Assembly: GCF_003625485.1 (NCBI RefSeq)
Contig: NZ_RAIR01000003.1
Span: 186,001 to 250,000 of the forward strand
DNA from: Butyrivibrio sp. CB08
GTDB taxonomy: Bacteria > Bacillota > Clostridia > Lachnospirales > Lachnospiraceae
DNA: 64,000 bases
Direction of reading: 5' to 3'
Shown: one piece after another, positions 9,064 through 17,469 of the stretch
How the letters are laid out: each line of letters begins with the position of its first letter
Position numbering within the stretch: the first letter of the stretch is position 1
Translations under genes and position numbers: made by a program
The notes under the pieces: generated by a model
What the model was told of the DNA's origin: nothing
The model's database searches: none
Seen by the model: the letters and a program-made list of their open reading frames with translations, nothing else

Positions 9064-10242
9064 ATGGCTAGAAAAGTAGTACTTGCAGGTGCATGCAGAA
9101 CAGCGATCGGAACAATGGGAGGAGCTCTTAGTACAACTCCTGCTCCTGTTCTTGGAGGTATCGTAATAAAGGAAGCATTAAACAGAGCTGGGATAAAGCC
9201 TGAACAGGTTGATGAAGTATATATGGGATGCGTTATCCAGGCAGGACTTGGACAGAATGCCGCAAGACAGGCATCTATCAATGCAGGTATCCCTGTTGAG
9301 GTTCCTGCTACAACTATAAATGTTCTTTGCGGTTCAGGACTGCACAGTGTAAACCTTGCAGCCAAGCTGGTTGCAGTGGGCGATGCAGACATTATCGTTG
9401 CAGGTGGTATGGAGAATATGTCAATGGCTCCTTACCTTGTAAAGCAGGGCCGTTATGGATACCGTATGGGTACTGGCGCACTTGAGGATGCCCTGATTCA
9501 TGATGGTCTTACAGATGCTTTTGGCGGATATCACATGGGTATCACAGCTGAGAACATTGCAGAGCAGTGGCATCTCACAAGACAGCAGCTGGACGAGTTT
9601 GCTGCATGGTCTCAGAACAAGGCTGAAAAGGCCATTGCAGAGGGTAAGTTTAAGGACGAGATCGTTCCTGTAGAGGTTAAGAAAAAGAAAGAGACTATTA
9701 TTTTTGATACAGATGAAGGCCCAAGAAGTGGTGTTACCGTAGAGGGCATCTCACATCTTAAGCCAGCATTCAAGAAGGATGGCGTTGTAACAGCAGCAAA
9801 TTCTTCTGGAATCAATGATGCGGCTTCTGCCATCATCGTAATGAGCGAAGAAAAGGCAAAGGAGCTCGGTGTTAAGCCTATGGCGACCTGGATCGCAGGT
9901 GCGCTTGCAGGTGTTGAGCCAAGCATCATGGGAATCGGCCCAGTAGCAGCAACTCAGAAGGTTATGAAAAAAGCTGGCTACTCAATTGGTGACTTTGATC
10001 TTATTGAGGCTAATGAAGCCTTTGCAGCCCAGTCAATTGCTGTTCAGCATGACCTGGGATTTAGTAATGAAGTCCTTAACGTAAACGGCGGAGCTATCGC
10101 TCTTGGACATCCTGTTGGATGCTCAGGAAACAGAATTCTTGTATCTCTTCTTTATGAGATGCAGAGAAGAGACGCAAAGAAGGGACTTGCTACTCTTTGC
10201 GTAGGCGGTGGAATGGGCTGTGCCGCTATAGTTGAACGCTGA
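9064..10242 (+). CDS. thlA: Acetyl-CoA C-acetyltransferase (thiolase)
   Basis: This enzyme condenses two acetyl-CoA to acetoacetyl-CoA, the first step of butyrate formation that ends at the Bcd-Etf step encoded at the start of the window. The 392-residue length is standard. The nucleophilic Cys is in NVLCGSG near residue 89, the catalytic His in [10 protein letters not shown] near 349, and the second Cys in LCVGGGMGC near 379. A GGAGG ribosome site lies 5 bases before the ATG. It has its own promoter and is not joined to bcd-etf, so the butyrate genes are split over at least two units here. Confidence 0.95.
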   Translation: MARKVVLAGACRTAIGTMGGALSTTPAPVLGGIVIKEALNRAGIKPEQVDEVYMGCVIQAGLGQNAARQASINAGIPVEVPATTINVLCGSGLHSVNLAAKLVAVGDADIIVAGGMENMSMAPYLVKQGRYGYRMGTGALEDALIHDGLTDAFGGYHMGITAENIAEQWHLTRQQLDEFAAWSQNKAEKAIAEGKFKDEIVPVEVKKKKETIIFDTDEGPRSGVTVEGISHLKPAFKKDGVVTAANSSGINDAASAIIVMSEEKAKELGVKPMATWIAGALAGVEPSIMGIGPVAATQKVMKKAGYSIGDFDLIEANEAFAAQSIAVQHDLGFSNEVLNVNGGAIALGHPVGCSGNRILVSLLYEMQRRDAKKGLATLCVGGGMGCAAIVER

Positions 10243-10287
10243 TAAATATCTTTTTCCTAAAGACTGGTAATGCAAAGTGGAGGTCAT

Positions 10288-11409
10288 ATGGCTGATCGCT
10301 CAATACTAATTGTTGATGACAACGAGATCAACAGAGGAATCTTAGGAGAAATCTTCAAAGATAAGTACAATATCCTGGAGGCTGAAAACGGCGTCGAGGC
10401 TATCAAGATGATGGAGCAGAACGAGGGCAAGCTTGCTGCTGTTCTGCTGGACATTGTCATGCCCGAGATGGACGGATATGCAGTTCTTGAGGAGATGGAA
10501 AAGAGGGATAACCTAAACGACCGTATCCCTGTCCTTATGATCACTGCGGATACCTCAACTGAGGCTGAGCGTAACAGTTATCAGAAGGGTGCTTCCGACG
10601 TTATCCATAAGCCCTTTGACCCTGTCATTGTAGACAGGCGTGTTGCCAGAAACGTGGAGCTCTTTGATCACAAGAATCACCTTGAGGACAAGGTTGATGA
10701 TCAGACAAGAGTTCTTAAAAAGCAGTTCATGTATCTGAAGAAACAGGAAGAGAAGCTTCGCGACAGCAATGAGAAGGTCATCGACACCATTGCTACTATC
10801 GTCGAGTTCAGAAACATGGAGTCCGGATACCACCTTAAGAGGATCAAGGGATTTGTAAGGATCCTTGCTCTTACTGCAATGAACAACTATCCGGAGCTTG
10901 GACTTAATGCCCAGAACATTGAGGTCATTACCCAGGCTTCAGCCATGCATGATATAGGTAAGATTTCCGTTCCTGACTCAATCCTTCTTAAGCCGGGACG
11001 TCTTACAAACGAGGAATTTGAAGTTATGAAATCTCACACCACAAGAGGGTGCGAGGTTATTGAGATGTTAAAAGATATTCAGGACAAGGAGTACTACGAC
11101 ATGTGCCTGGATATCTGTAGACATCATCATGAAAGATATGACGGAAGAGGCTATCCTGACGGACTTAAGGGCGAAGAGAACTCCATCGGTGCTCAGCTCA
11201 CAGCACTGGCGGACGTTTATGATGCCCTGGTAAGTGACCGTGTTTATAAGTCTGCTTATCCTCTGGACAGAGCCTATGAGATGATCAAAGACGGCGAGTG
11301 CGGTGTCTTTTCAGAGAAACTCATGGCCTGCTTTGAATTTGCAAGACCAGATATGGAAAAACTTGTGGCTGAGACCAAGGCTGCTGAGAAGGCAGAGAAG
11401 GAAGAATAA
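10288..11409 (+). CDS. Response regulator with HD-GYP domain
   Basis: The protein joins a receiver domain (residues about 1-125, phosphoacceptor Asp in LLDIVMPEMDG near residue 54) to an HD-GYP domain (about 165-355). The HD-GYP part keeps HDIGK near residue 221 and HHERYDGRGYPDGLKGEE near 285, so it is a likely cyclic-di-GMP phosphodiesterase controlled by phosphorylation. A charged helical linker, near 130-160, joins the two. I prefer the ATG at 10288 to the one at 10270, because GGAGG at 10279-10283 is positioned for the former. No histidine kinase is adjacent, so the input is unknown. The C-terminus ends in a Lys/Glu-rich tail. Confidence 0.9.
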   Translation: MADRSILIVDDNEINRGILGEIFKDKYNILEAENGVEAIKMMEQNEGKLAAVLLDIVMPEMDGYAVLEEMEKRDNLNDRIPVLMITADTSTEAERNSYQKGASDVIHKPFDPVIVDRRVARNVELFDHKNHLEDKVDDQTRVLKKQFMYLKKQEEKLRDSNEKVIDTIATIVEFRNMESGYHLKRIKGFVRILALTAMNNYPELGLNAQNIEVITQASAMHDIGKISVPDSILLKPGRLTNEEFEVMKSHTTRGCEVIEMLKDIQDKEYYDMCLDICRHHHERYDGRGYPDGLKGEENSIGAQLTALADVYDALVSDRVYKSAYPLDRAYEMIKDGECGVFSEKLMACFEFARPDMEKLVAETKAAEKAEKEE

Positions 11410-11479
11410 AAATAATTCTTATTCTTGACAAAGCAACAAGCGTTTACTATAATGTTCTTTGTTGCCGCATTAGGCACAT

Positions 11480-11553
11480 GTGCGTGTAGCTCAGCTGGAT
11501 AGAGCGTCTGGCTACGGACCAGAAGGTCGTGGGTTCGAATCCTGTCACGCACA
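11480..11553 (+). tRNA. tRNA-Arg (ACG)
   Basis: A 74-base cloverleaf. The acceptor stem GTGCGTG pairs with CACGCAC, the anticodon loop is CTACGGA and the T arm contains GGTTCGAAT. The anticodon is ACG. CCA is not encoded. Confidence 0.95.
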
Positions 11554-11559
11554 CTGATT

Positions 11560-11595
11560 AAGCAGTGATTACATTTTTGTAGTCGCTGCTTTTTT
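11560..11595 (+). terminator. Intrinsic terminator after tRNA-Arg
   Basis: AGCAGTGATTAC at 11561-11572 pairs with GTAGTCGCTGCT at 11579-11590 (two G-T pairs), followed by T5. Confidence 0.88.
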
Positions 11596-11611
11596 GATGT
11601 CACTGATAGTA

Positions 11612-11641
11612 TTGCCATGGTTATATTTAGTTTTGTATAAT
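11612..11641 (+). promoter_or_regulatory. Promoter of the rlmL-type gene
   Basis: TTGCCA at 11612-11617 and TATAAT at 11636-11641 are separated by 18 bases. The -10 box ends 7 bases before the ATG at 11649, so the transcript would begin at or next to the start codon. Confidence 0.65.
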
Positions 11642-11648
11642 GAGCTGT

Positions 11649-12806
11649 ATGATGAAGTTTGAACTGATCGCACCATGCCATTTTGGCCTGGAGGCGGTAC
11701 TAAAAAAAGAAATTATTGACCTCGGATACGACATTACCGAGGTGGCAGACGGCCGTGTTACCTTTGCTGGTGATCCGGACGCTGTTTGTCGTGCAAATAT
11801 TGGCCTTCGTAGCGCCGAGAGGATACTTATCAAGGTTGGAAGCTTCCACGCTGAGAGCTTTGAGGATCTTTTCCAGGGCACCAAGTCACTTCCATGGGAG
11901 GAGTTCATCCCCATTAACGGAAGGTTCTGGGTCAAGAAGGCAAGTAGCGTTAAGAGCAAGCTCTTTTCCCCATCTGATATCCAGTCCATCATGAAAAAAG
12001 CCATGGTGGAGAGGATGAAGCAGTGCTACCACACTGACTGGTTCAAGGAAGATGGCGAGGATTATCCTGTAAGGGTGTTCCTCATGAAGGACGAGGTAAC
12101 GGTAGCTCTTGATACCACTGGAGATTCCCTCCACAAGAGAGGCTACAGGAAGCTGGAGTCCAAGGCTCCCATTGCGGAGAACCTGGCTGCGGCTCTTATA
12201 ACTCTGACTCCATGGCATGCAGACAGGATCCTGGTGGACCCATTCTGCGGAAGTGGAACTATTCCCATTGAGGCAGCTATGATGGCGGCGCACATCGCTC
12301 CTGGCATGAACAGGAACTTTACCGCTGAGAGCTGGACCCATCTTATTACAAAAGAGAACTGGGCAGACGTTAGGGATGAAGCCAGGGATGAGATCTTAAC
12401 AGACGTAGACGTGGATATTCAGGGGTACGATCTTGATCCCGAGATGATAGAGATAGCAAGGATCAACGCAAGGAAGGCTGGCGTTGAGAACATGATACAT
12501 TTCCAGGCAAGAGATATCGCAGATCTTTCTCACAGGAAGAAGTACGGCTTTATCATAACCAACCCTCCTTATGGAGAGAGGATCGGGGATAAAGATCTTT
12601 TGCCAAATCTCTACAGGACCATAGGCGAGAGGTACAAGGCGCTGGATTCCTGGTCAATGTACCTTATCACAGGCTATGAGGATGCTGAGAAATACATAGG
12701 CAGAAAGGCCGACAAGAACAGAAAGATATACAACGGAATGCTTAAGACCTACTTCTATCAGTTTATGGGTCCTAAGCCGCCAAGGAGACGGGACAGCGAA
12801 CAATGA
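11649..12806 (+). CDS. THUMP-domain rRNA guanine-N2 methyltransferase (RlmL/YpsC type)
   Basis: This S-adenosylmethionine-dependent methyltransferase probably modifies a 23S rRNA guanine. The N-terminus MMKFELIAPCHFGLE and the following THUMP domain (about residues 45-155) match the RlmL/YpsC family. The Rossmann domain has DPFCGSGTIPIEAA near residue 198 and the NPPYGERIGD catalytic motif near 302. An ATG at 11640 overlaps the TATAAT box and cannot start translation of that transcript, so 11649 (or 11652) is used. There is no Shine-Dalgarno site. It overlaps the next gene by 4 bases, and is the first of a four-gene run. Confidence 0.88.
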   Translation: MMKFELIAPCHFGLEAVLKKEIIDLGYDITEVADGRVTFAGDPDAVCRANIGLRSAERILIKVGSFHAESFEDLFQGTKSLPWEEFIPINGRFWVKKASSVKSKLFSPSDIQSIMKKAMVERMKQCYHTDWFKEDGEDYPVRVFLMKDEVTVALDTTGDSLHKRGYRKLESKAPIAENLAAALITLTPWHADRILVDPFCGSGTIPIEAAMMAAHIAPGMNRNFTAESWTHLITKENWADVRDEARDEILTDVDVDIQGYDLDPEMIEIARINARKAGVENMIHFQARDIADLSHRKKYGFIITNPPYGERIGDKDLLPNLYRTIGERYKALDSWSMYLITGYEDAEKYIGRKADKNRKIYNGMLKTYFYQFMGPKPPRRRDSEQ

Positions 12807-13852
12807 CCAATGAACAGATGAAAAGAGTCGCTATCAAGGCCTCGGTTTTCGCGGCGATTTCCATATCCCTTATGCTCTACAGGTCAGCTACCAAGCACAT
12901 CATGATCACTGATGCGGCAGGAGCGCCGGTAGACAGAGAAGGAAGCGAAAAGTCCTACACGCTTTTGATAGACGACAACGTTCCACAGGGCAAGGAGGAT
13001 GCACTTATCATCCCGCTGCCAAGGAGCGTAAGTTCTGACAATCTCATATTGGAAGACAGATATACGGATCATGAGCTTCGTATCTACATAGACAGCAGGG
13101 AAGAGGGATTCTATCTGGATAATCCGGTGGTGACAGGGCTTGACCTATTAGAGAGCGCCGTGTGCATCAATGAGAATGACACAGGCAGTGTATGCCTTGA
13201 TTTTAAGCTTGATGATCTGTACGTTAACGAGAGTGCACTTACGGAGAACAGCACCATTGAGGTGAGATTCTATGAGCCGAAGGATAAATTTGATCACGTG
13301 GTAGTGGTCGATCCTGAGGGCGGCGGAGAGAGCCATGGAAATAGTTCCCCGGATCTTATGGAAAAGAGTATCACTCTGGATACAGCTCTTTTGCTAAAGA
13401 GCGTCGCAGACAAAGACTCAGAGCACAACATTAAGCTGTACTTTACAAGACTTACAGACAGCGATGTGGCCCTGGAGCAGAGAAAGGCTCTCATCGAGGA
13501 TTCCCATGCTGATCTGGTGGTAGAGCTGTCTGTAGATGGCGGTGATGATTCCTGGAATGGAATGTCTTCTTATTATAATGACAAGTTCTTTTTACGAAGG
13601 CTCTCCAATGCTGAGTTTGCAGATGCGCTCCTTAAGGGGTGTGCAGATAAGGGAGTGGGAGAGATTCTTGGAGTATTTCCTGAAAAAAGGGAAGGGCTTT
13701 TAGAGGTTTGTCCTGTTCCTGCAGCCAGGATCAGTCTTGGCAAGATTTCCGGAGATAATGATAAAGAAAAGCTGGCTAGTCCGGCATATCAGTCCAAGGT
13801 GGCAGAGGGTATCTACGATGGCATTTTGGATGCGTTAGAGGTGATGGAATGA
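12803..13852 (+). CDS. Degenerate N-acetylmuramoyl-L-alanine amidase-like membrane protein
   Basis: The 349-residue protein has one N-terminal membrane segment (about residues 9-22), an extracytoplasmic middle region and a C-terminal domain shaped like amidase_3. The usual family motif DPGHGG is here DPEGGG (near residue 171), so the first zinc-ligand His is lost. The Glu of the EK motif is kept (LMEKSITL, near 187). The later SIHxN motif, which carries another His ligand, is replaced by VELSVDGGD near 241. The TRLTD-ALEQR part of the fold is kept. I infer a fold without hydrolase activity, perhaps a peptidoglycan-binding or regulatory role. It overlaps its neighbours by 4 bases on each side. 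Confidence 0.7.
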   Translation: MTNEQMKRVAIKASVFAAISISLMLYRSATKHIMITDAAGAPVDREGSEKSYTLLIDDNVPQGKEDALIIPLPRSVSSDNLILEDRYTDHELRIYIDSREEGFYLDNPVVTGLDLLESAVCINENDTGSVCLDFKLDDLYVNESALTENSTIEVRFYEPKDKFDHVVVVDPEGGGESHGNSSPDLMEKSITLDTALLLKSVADKDSEHNIKLYFTRLTDSDVALEQRKALIEDSHADLVVELSVDGGDDSWNGMSSYYNDKFFLRRLSNAEFADALLKGCADKGVGEILGVFPEKREGLLEVCPVPAARISLGKISGDNDKEKLASPAYQSKVAEGIYDGILDALEVME

Positions 13853-14481
13853 GAATAGTATTTGCTACTGGCAATAAGGATAAAATGAGGGAGATCCGCG
13901 AGATTTTAGGCGGTCTTGACGCTGAGATCCTTTCCATGAAGGAAGCGGGAGTTTTTGAGGATGTGGTGGAAGATGGAACCACTTTTGCAGAGAATGCAGC
14001 CATCAAGGCATCTGCAATCTACAAGCTCCTTGAGGAAAAGGACCCTGATATGGCAGGGCAGACCGTTGTTCTTGCTGATGACTCGGGTCTTGAGGTCGAC
14101 TATCTTGGGGGCGAGCCAGGAATCTACTCAGCAAGATACCTTGGAAAAGACACTCCATATTCTGAGAAAAACAGGATCATTATAGAGAGACTTGCTGGGG
14201 CTGAAGGCGAAGAGAGAAGTGCAAGATTCGTGTGCGCCATTGCAGCATGTCTTCCAGGAGGTAAGATGCTTTCAACCATTGGTAAGATGGAGGGAAGGAT
14301 TGGATTTGAGATCGCTGGAGAGAATGGTTTCGGATATGACCCTATCTTCTTTTTACCGGAGTATGGCAAGACCAGCGCAGAGATATCTCCTGAAGAAAAG
14401 AATGCCATAAGCCACAGGGGCAAGGCTCTTCGTGAGATGGCAGGGCTCCTTGAGGAAGCTTTTAAAGGTGGAAATATTTAA
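13849..14481 (+). CDS. rdgB: Non-canonical purine NTP pyrophosphatase (RdgB/HAM1)
   Basis: This enzyme hydrolyses ITP, dITP and XTP to the monophosphates and keeps deaminated purines out of DNA and RNA. The 210-residue protein begins MRIVFATGNKDKMREI, the family's nucleotide-binding start. It keeps ADDSGLEVDYLGGEPGIYSAR in the middle, FGYDPIFF near residue 163 and SHRGKAL near 189. The ATG overlaps the stop of the amidase-like gene (ATGA), and its own stop overlaps the next ATG by one base, so translation is likely coupled. The pairing with a YfcE-type phosphoesterase is common in clostridia. Confidence 0.94.
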   Translation: MRIVFATGNKDKMREIREILGGLDAEILSMKEAGVFEDVVEDGTTFAENAAIKASAIYKLLEEKDPDMAGQTVVLADDSGLEVDYLGGEPGIYSARYLGKDTPYSEKNRIIIERLAGAEGEERSARFVCAIAACLPGGKMLSTIGKMEGRIGFEIAGENGFGYDPIFFLPEYGKTSAEISPEEKNAISHRGKALREMAGLLEEAFKGGNI

Positions 14482-14960
14482 TGCACAAGTACTTGGTTGT
14501 GAGTGATACTCACGGACACGATAAAAACTTTTATGATGTTCTGGATCTGGAGGAGCCATTGGATGGAATAATCCACTGTGGGGATTTTGAGGGCTCTGAA
14601 GGGAAGTTTGCCCTGGCAGCAGACTGTCCGGTGTACTTTGTTTCAGGCAACAATGATTTCTTTTCAGACCTGAGCAGAGAGCTTGAATTTGAGATCGACG
14701 GATTTAGGGCTTTTCTGACCCATGGACACCATTATCTGGTCTCCATGGACCTGGAGAACATTAAAGCAGAAGGCATCGCCAGAGGGGCTAAAATGGTGTT
14801 TTTTGGCCATACCCACAGACCCGTGGCCAAAAACCTTGATGGGATTTATCTTTTTAACCCTGGAAGCCTGTCATATCCAAGGCAGGAGGGCAGAAGACCA
14901 AGTTACATTATCCTAAGTATTGATGGGGATGATGTCTCCTACGAGATCAAATATCTGTAA
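14481..14960 (+). CDS. YfcE/MJ0936-family metallophosphoesterase
   Basis: A 159-residue phosphodiesterase of the calcineurin-like fold. All metal-site motifs are seen: SDTHGH near residue 8, HCGDFEG near 34, GNND near 55, THGHH near 78 and FGHTHRP near 107. Members hydrolyse phosphodiesters with Mn2+, but the natural substrate is unknown. It is the last gene of the four-gene run and is followed by a terminator hairpin. Confidence 0.9.
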   Translation: MHKYLVVSDTHGHDKNFYDVLDLEEPLDGIIHCGDFEGSEGKFALAADCPVYFVSGNNDFFSDLSRELEFEIDGFRAFLTHGHHYLVSMDLENIKAEGIARGAKMVFFGHTHRPVAKNLDGIYLFNPGSLSYPRQEGRRPSYIILSIDGDDVSYEIKYL

Positions 14961-14993
14961 GAGCCCGAGATGAGGGTGAATAAAGGAAATATA

Positions 14994-15030
14994 AAAGGCT
15001 GCTTGTGATCACTCACAAACAGCCTATTTT
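14994..15030 (+). terminator. Terminator after the yfcE-type gene
   Basis: AGGCTGCTTGTGA pairs with TCACAAACAGCCT around TCAC, with one C-A mismatch, followed by ATTTT. It ends the operon just before the integrative element. Confidence 0.8.
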
Positions 15031-15048
15031 GCGCCCTCTAGCGCTATC

Positions 15049-15075
15049 CTGCGGATAACAGGACTAAAACCTGCA
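15049..15075. repeat. attL, remnant of the tRNA-Leu 3' end
   Basis: Direct repeat of 20373-20399. On the minus strand it still shows the T-arm and acceptor sequence of tRNA-Leu, but with TTTTA in place of TTCAA in the T loop, so it is only a remnant. Confidence 0.82.
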
Positions 15076-15133
15076 ATCCGCATGAACAGGAGGATTGCTA
15101 CTTGACTAATACCATTTTCAATACCACTTCTCT

Positions 15134-16261
15134 TTAAATCGCAATATTGATTGCATCCATTTCCTGCTTTTTTGTATTCTCTAAACAATGTCCGTAAAGG
15201 CTCATTGTGATATTGAAATTGCTGTGTCCTAGTATCTCCTGCAAAGTCTTAGGGTTCATGCCACTTTCAATGGCTCTAGTGGCGAACGTAGCACGAAACG
15301 CGTGCATAGTGAATGGCTCAATGCCTGCATCTTTGCAGATTCTCTTTATTTCTCTATCTATAGGGGTTGCCATCAATAAGCCACCTTCCACAGCCTTGAA
15401 AAGCTGATTGTCCATTGATACCACATTACCATTTATCAGCCTATCAAGCTCCTTCTGTTCTGTGATGATGGTCTTTATCTGCTCGTTCATAGGGATTATG
15501 CGCTTGCCTGCCTCTGTCTTGGCATCATCACCGATGATGTATGCACCCGATTCTGTCCTAGTAATAGTGCGCTCGATGTGGATAGTACCATTGTGAATGT
15601 CTGAATTTTTCAGAGCACCAATCTCACCGATTCTCATTCCTGTATTGATTGCCATACGGAAAACATTGTAATAATAACTGTTCTTGCATCTTTCACAGCT
15701 AAAGAACGCTTTAGTTTCCTCGATGCTCAAAGCTCTGTGGTGGGTATCTCTAGCACGTTCCTCTGTTCTTTTGAGATTCTGTAACTGTAGGCAGGGGTTG
15801 TATTCAATCAATCTTGCCTTGTAAGCATCAGAGAAAATGTGCTTTAGCAAAGCCATGTAATCATTGACTGTCTGTGATTTTCTTCCAGTCTTTAGCTCTG
15901 CCTGCAAAGCAATTAGAATCTCTATGTCCACATCTTTAATCTTGAGTTCACCAAAGCAAACGCCTGCAAGCCCCTGCATTTTAATCTTGCTCATCACTCC
16001 GAAAAACTTGTCTTGTGTGCGGATAGTAGCCTCTGAAACTTTGTCTTTTCTGTAGCTCATCCATCTTTCGTAGTACTCTGAAACTGTGGGATTATCCTGC
16101 TTTTCAAGTCCGCGCTCGACTTCCTCGCGCTTTGCCTGCTCCTTTTCGGTCAGTTCCTTTTCACTGTGTCCGTACACGATAAACTGCTTGCTTACGCCTT
16201 TTACCTTAATTCTGAATTTCTTTTGTAATAAGCCATCTGCTCTCTTTGTTCTTCTTGCCAT
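15134..16261 (-). CDS. int: Tyrosine site-specific integrase
   Basis: This recombinase should integrate the element at the tRNA-Leu 3' end. The 375-residue protein has a short N-terminal region rich in basic residues, a core-binding helical domain (about residues 65-165) and a C-terminal catalytic domain. The catalytic set is seen: Arg in TGMRIGEIGAL, the HxxR motif HAFR, LGHSN, and the tyrosine in MSLYGH. It starts with an AAGGAG ribosome site. The stop lies about 60 bases from attL. It is transcribed toward the element's left end, and a divergent RHH regulator lies on the other side of its promoter. Confidence 0.95.
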   Translation of the reverse strand: MARRTKRADGLLQKKFRIKVKGVSKQFIVYGHSEKELTEKEQAKREEVERGLEKQDNPTVSEYYERWMSYRKDKVSEATIRTQDKFFGVMSKIKMQGLAGVCFGELKIKDVDIEILIALQAELKTGRKSQTVNDYMALLKHIFSDAYKARLIEYNPCLQLQNLKRTEERARDTHHRALSIEETKAFFSCERCKNSYYYNVFRMAINTGMRIGEIGALKNSDIHNGTIHIERTITRTESGAYIIGDDAKTEAGKRIIPMNEQIKTIITEQKELDRLINGNVVSMDNQLFKAVEGGLLMATPIDREIKRICKDAGIEPFTMHAFRATFATRAIESGMNPKTLQEILGHSNFNITMSLYGHCLENTKKQEMDAINIAI

Positions 16262-16314
16262 CGTTTTATCTCCTTGTTATCATTTATTTGTGTTGTTTCG
16301 TCTAGTTCCATGTG

Positions 16315-16335
16315 GTGCTATCACCATGATAGCAC
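16315..16335. promoter_or_regulatory. Perfect inverted repeat, candidate operator between int and the RHH gene
   Basis: GTGCTATCA and TGATAGCAC form a perfect 9-bp inverted repeat with a 3-base spacer, in the 119-base gap between the divergent integrase and RHH genes. It is a good candidate operator for the RHH protein. Confidence 0.6.
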
Positions 16336-16380
16336 TTCTGATTAGCGCGCACAAGTTTACTCATGTAAGAGGGATTCATA

Positions 16381-16527
16381 ATGATAGGTAAAGACAAAGA
16401 GCGTGTGAATTTCACAATATCCAAAGAGGACAAGGAAAAGCTCTCACAGATTGCAGAACGTGAAAGCCGCACCCTGTCCAATACAATCAATGTTGCAATC
16501 AAGGAGTATATCAAGAAACACTCTTAA
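16381..16527 (+). CDS. Ribbon-helix-helix (CopG/Arc-type) regulator, 48 aa
   Basis: This short gene encodes a 48-residue basic protein starting MIGKDKERVNFTISKEDKEK. A beta strand (RVNFTI) followed by two helices matches the ribbon-helix-helix DNA-binding fold. A GAGGG ribosome site at 16369-16373 lies 7 bases before the ATG. It is the only plus-strand gene of the element and stands divergent to the integrase, with a perfect inverted repeat between them. I infer that it represses the integrase and/or itself. Its stop directly abuts the stop of the convergent gene at 16528. Confidence 0.75.
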   Translation: MIGKDKERVNFTISKEDKEKLSQIAERESRTLSNTINVAIKEYIKKHS

Positions 16528-16935
16528 TCAGCTATTCATCCGCACCCCTCTAGGAGTGGTGGATTTATGGCAGATTCTCTGTTGTCTTTGGTAGTCTGCC
16601 TCTCGCTGTGCTCTTGCTTTAGGAGAGTTGTATTCTGCAATACGCGCATCAAAGTAGGATTCTACTTCTTTGACTGTTGCCCTGTGCTCTGCATCTGTCG
16701 GAGGCTTTGGTCTGCGATTTAACTGAAAGTGCAGGCATCCTAAAACATATCCGTTCACAGTTTCTAGTGCATCTCGCTCTGTACCAAGGTATCTACAGTA
16801 AGCATCTTTTTCCTCATCCGTAAGCTCATCATAATAAGCACCCGAATCAATGAATTTCAGAATAGCTCCCACATCCTCACTGGATGTTATCTCTGTTTTC
16901 ATGGCTTGTAGTCTACGCCTCAAAGCTCTGCTCAT
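16528..16935 (-). CDS. Element protein of unknown function, 135 aa
   Basis: I do not recognise this protein. It is hydrophilic, with a basic N-terminus, an acidic middle (DELTDEEKDAY) and a basic, Gln-rich C-terminus. It has no signal peptide or membrane segment. The start overlaps the end of the upstream HTH gene by 4 bases, and an AGAGGTGA ribosome site precedes it, so the two are translated together. Confidence 0.65.
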   Translation of the reverse strand: MSRALRRRLQAMKTEITSSEDVGAILKFIDSGAYYDELTDEEKDAYCRYLGTERDALETVNGYVLGCLHFQLNRRPKPPTDAEHRATVKEVESYFDARIAEYNSPKARAQREADYQRQQRICHKSTTPRGVRMNS

Positions 16936-17309
16936 GTGGTATCACCTCTTTCCTTTATGAGGTTTTCCAGTTCCTCCACACGTTCTAGAATATCAGCCTG
17001 TTCTAGCATCTTGAGAGTACTGCGGATTATACAATCAGCCGCGTTAAGCCTTATCTGTTGCGCTGTGTCTGCATCCTTCATTATCTCCGCGATAACATCA
17101 CAGGCATCCACAAGGTTGCTCTGCATCTTTGCTGTGGCGGCTTTGAGCAGGTCAGACTTTGCGCTACGATATAGCTCTTTGAAATTCTCCTTTTTCATGC
17201 GTGAGTATAGGGTCTTTATCTGTACTCCTAAACAATCAGCCGCCGCTTTAATCGTTCCGCACTCTATCAGAGCCGCGACAATTTCCTCATCCTTTAGCCT
17301 CTTAGCCAT
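16932..17309 (-). CDS. HTH protein resembling phage terminase small subunits
   Basis: The 125-residue protein has an N-terminal helix-turn-helix of the homeodomain-like phage type: EEIVAALIECGTIKAAADCL, then GVQIKTLYSRMKKENF. Two long helices with regular heptad-like spacing follow, ending in a coiled-coil-like segment (LERVEELENLIKER). This arrangement is like small terminase subunits and related element regulators, but no large terminase gene is nearby. A role in redirecting a helper phage's packaging is only a possibility. Confidence 0.6.
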   Translation of the reverse strand: MAKRLKDEEIVAALIECGTIKAAADCLGVQIKTLYSRMKKENFKELYRSAKSDLLKAATAKMQSNLVDACDVIAEIMKDADTAQQIRLNAADCIIRSTLKMLEQADILERVEELENLIKERGDTT

Positions 17310-17313
17310 ATCA

Positions 17314-17469
17314 TCACCACCTTGTCAGAATCAGCCACACCAAGTTAGTTATCACTAGAGCTGATGCAAGAAACACATTAGCTATCCACAACCTCTTAAT
17401 AGTTCGCTCAAGCCTTGCACCCCATGCCTCACAGGATGCAAAGCTAACCATGTTTTTATGCGTTGTCAT
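17314..17469 (-). CDS. Small single-pass membrane protein, 51 aa
   Basis: A 51-residue reading frame starting MTTHKNMVSFASCEAWGARL. Residues 28-48 form one membrane segment (IANVFLASALVITNLVWLIL), preceded by basic residues. The ATG lies inside the last codons of the upstream 232-residue gene (overlap 14 bases), and the stop falls 4 bases before the start of the next gene, so it fills an otherwise empty gap in the operon exactly. Function is unknown. The tight fit is the main support. Confidence 0.55.
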   Translation of the reverse strand: MTTHKNMVSFASCEAWGARLERTIKRLWIANVFLASALVITNLVWLILTRW

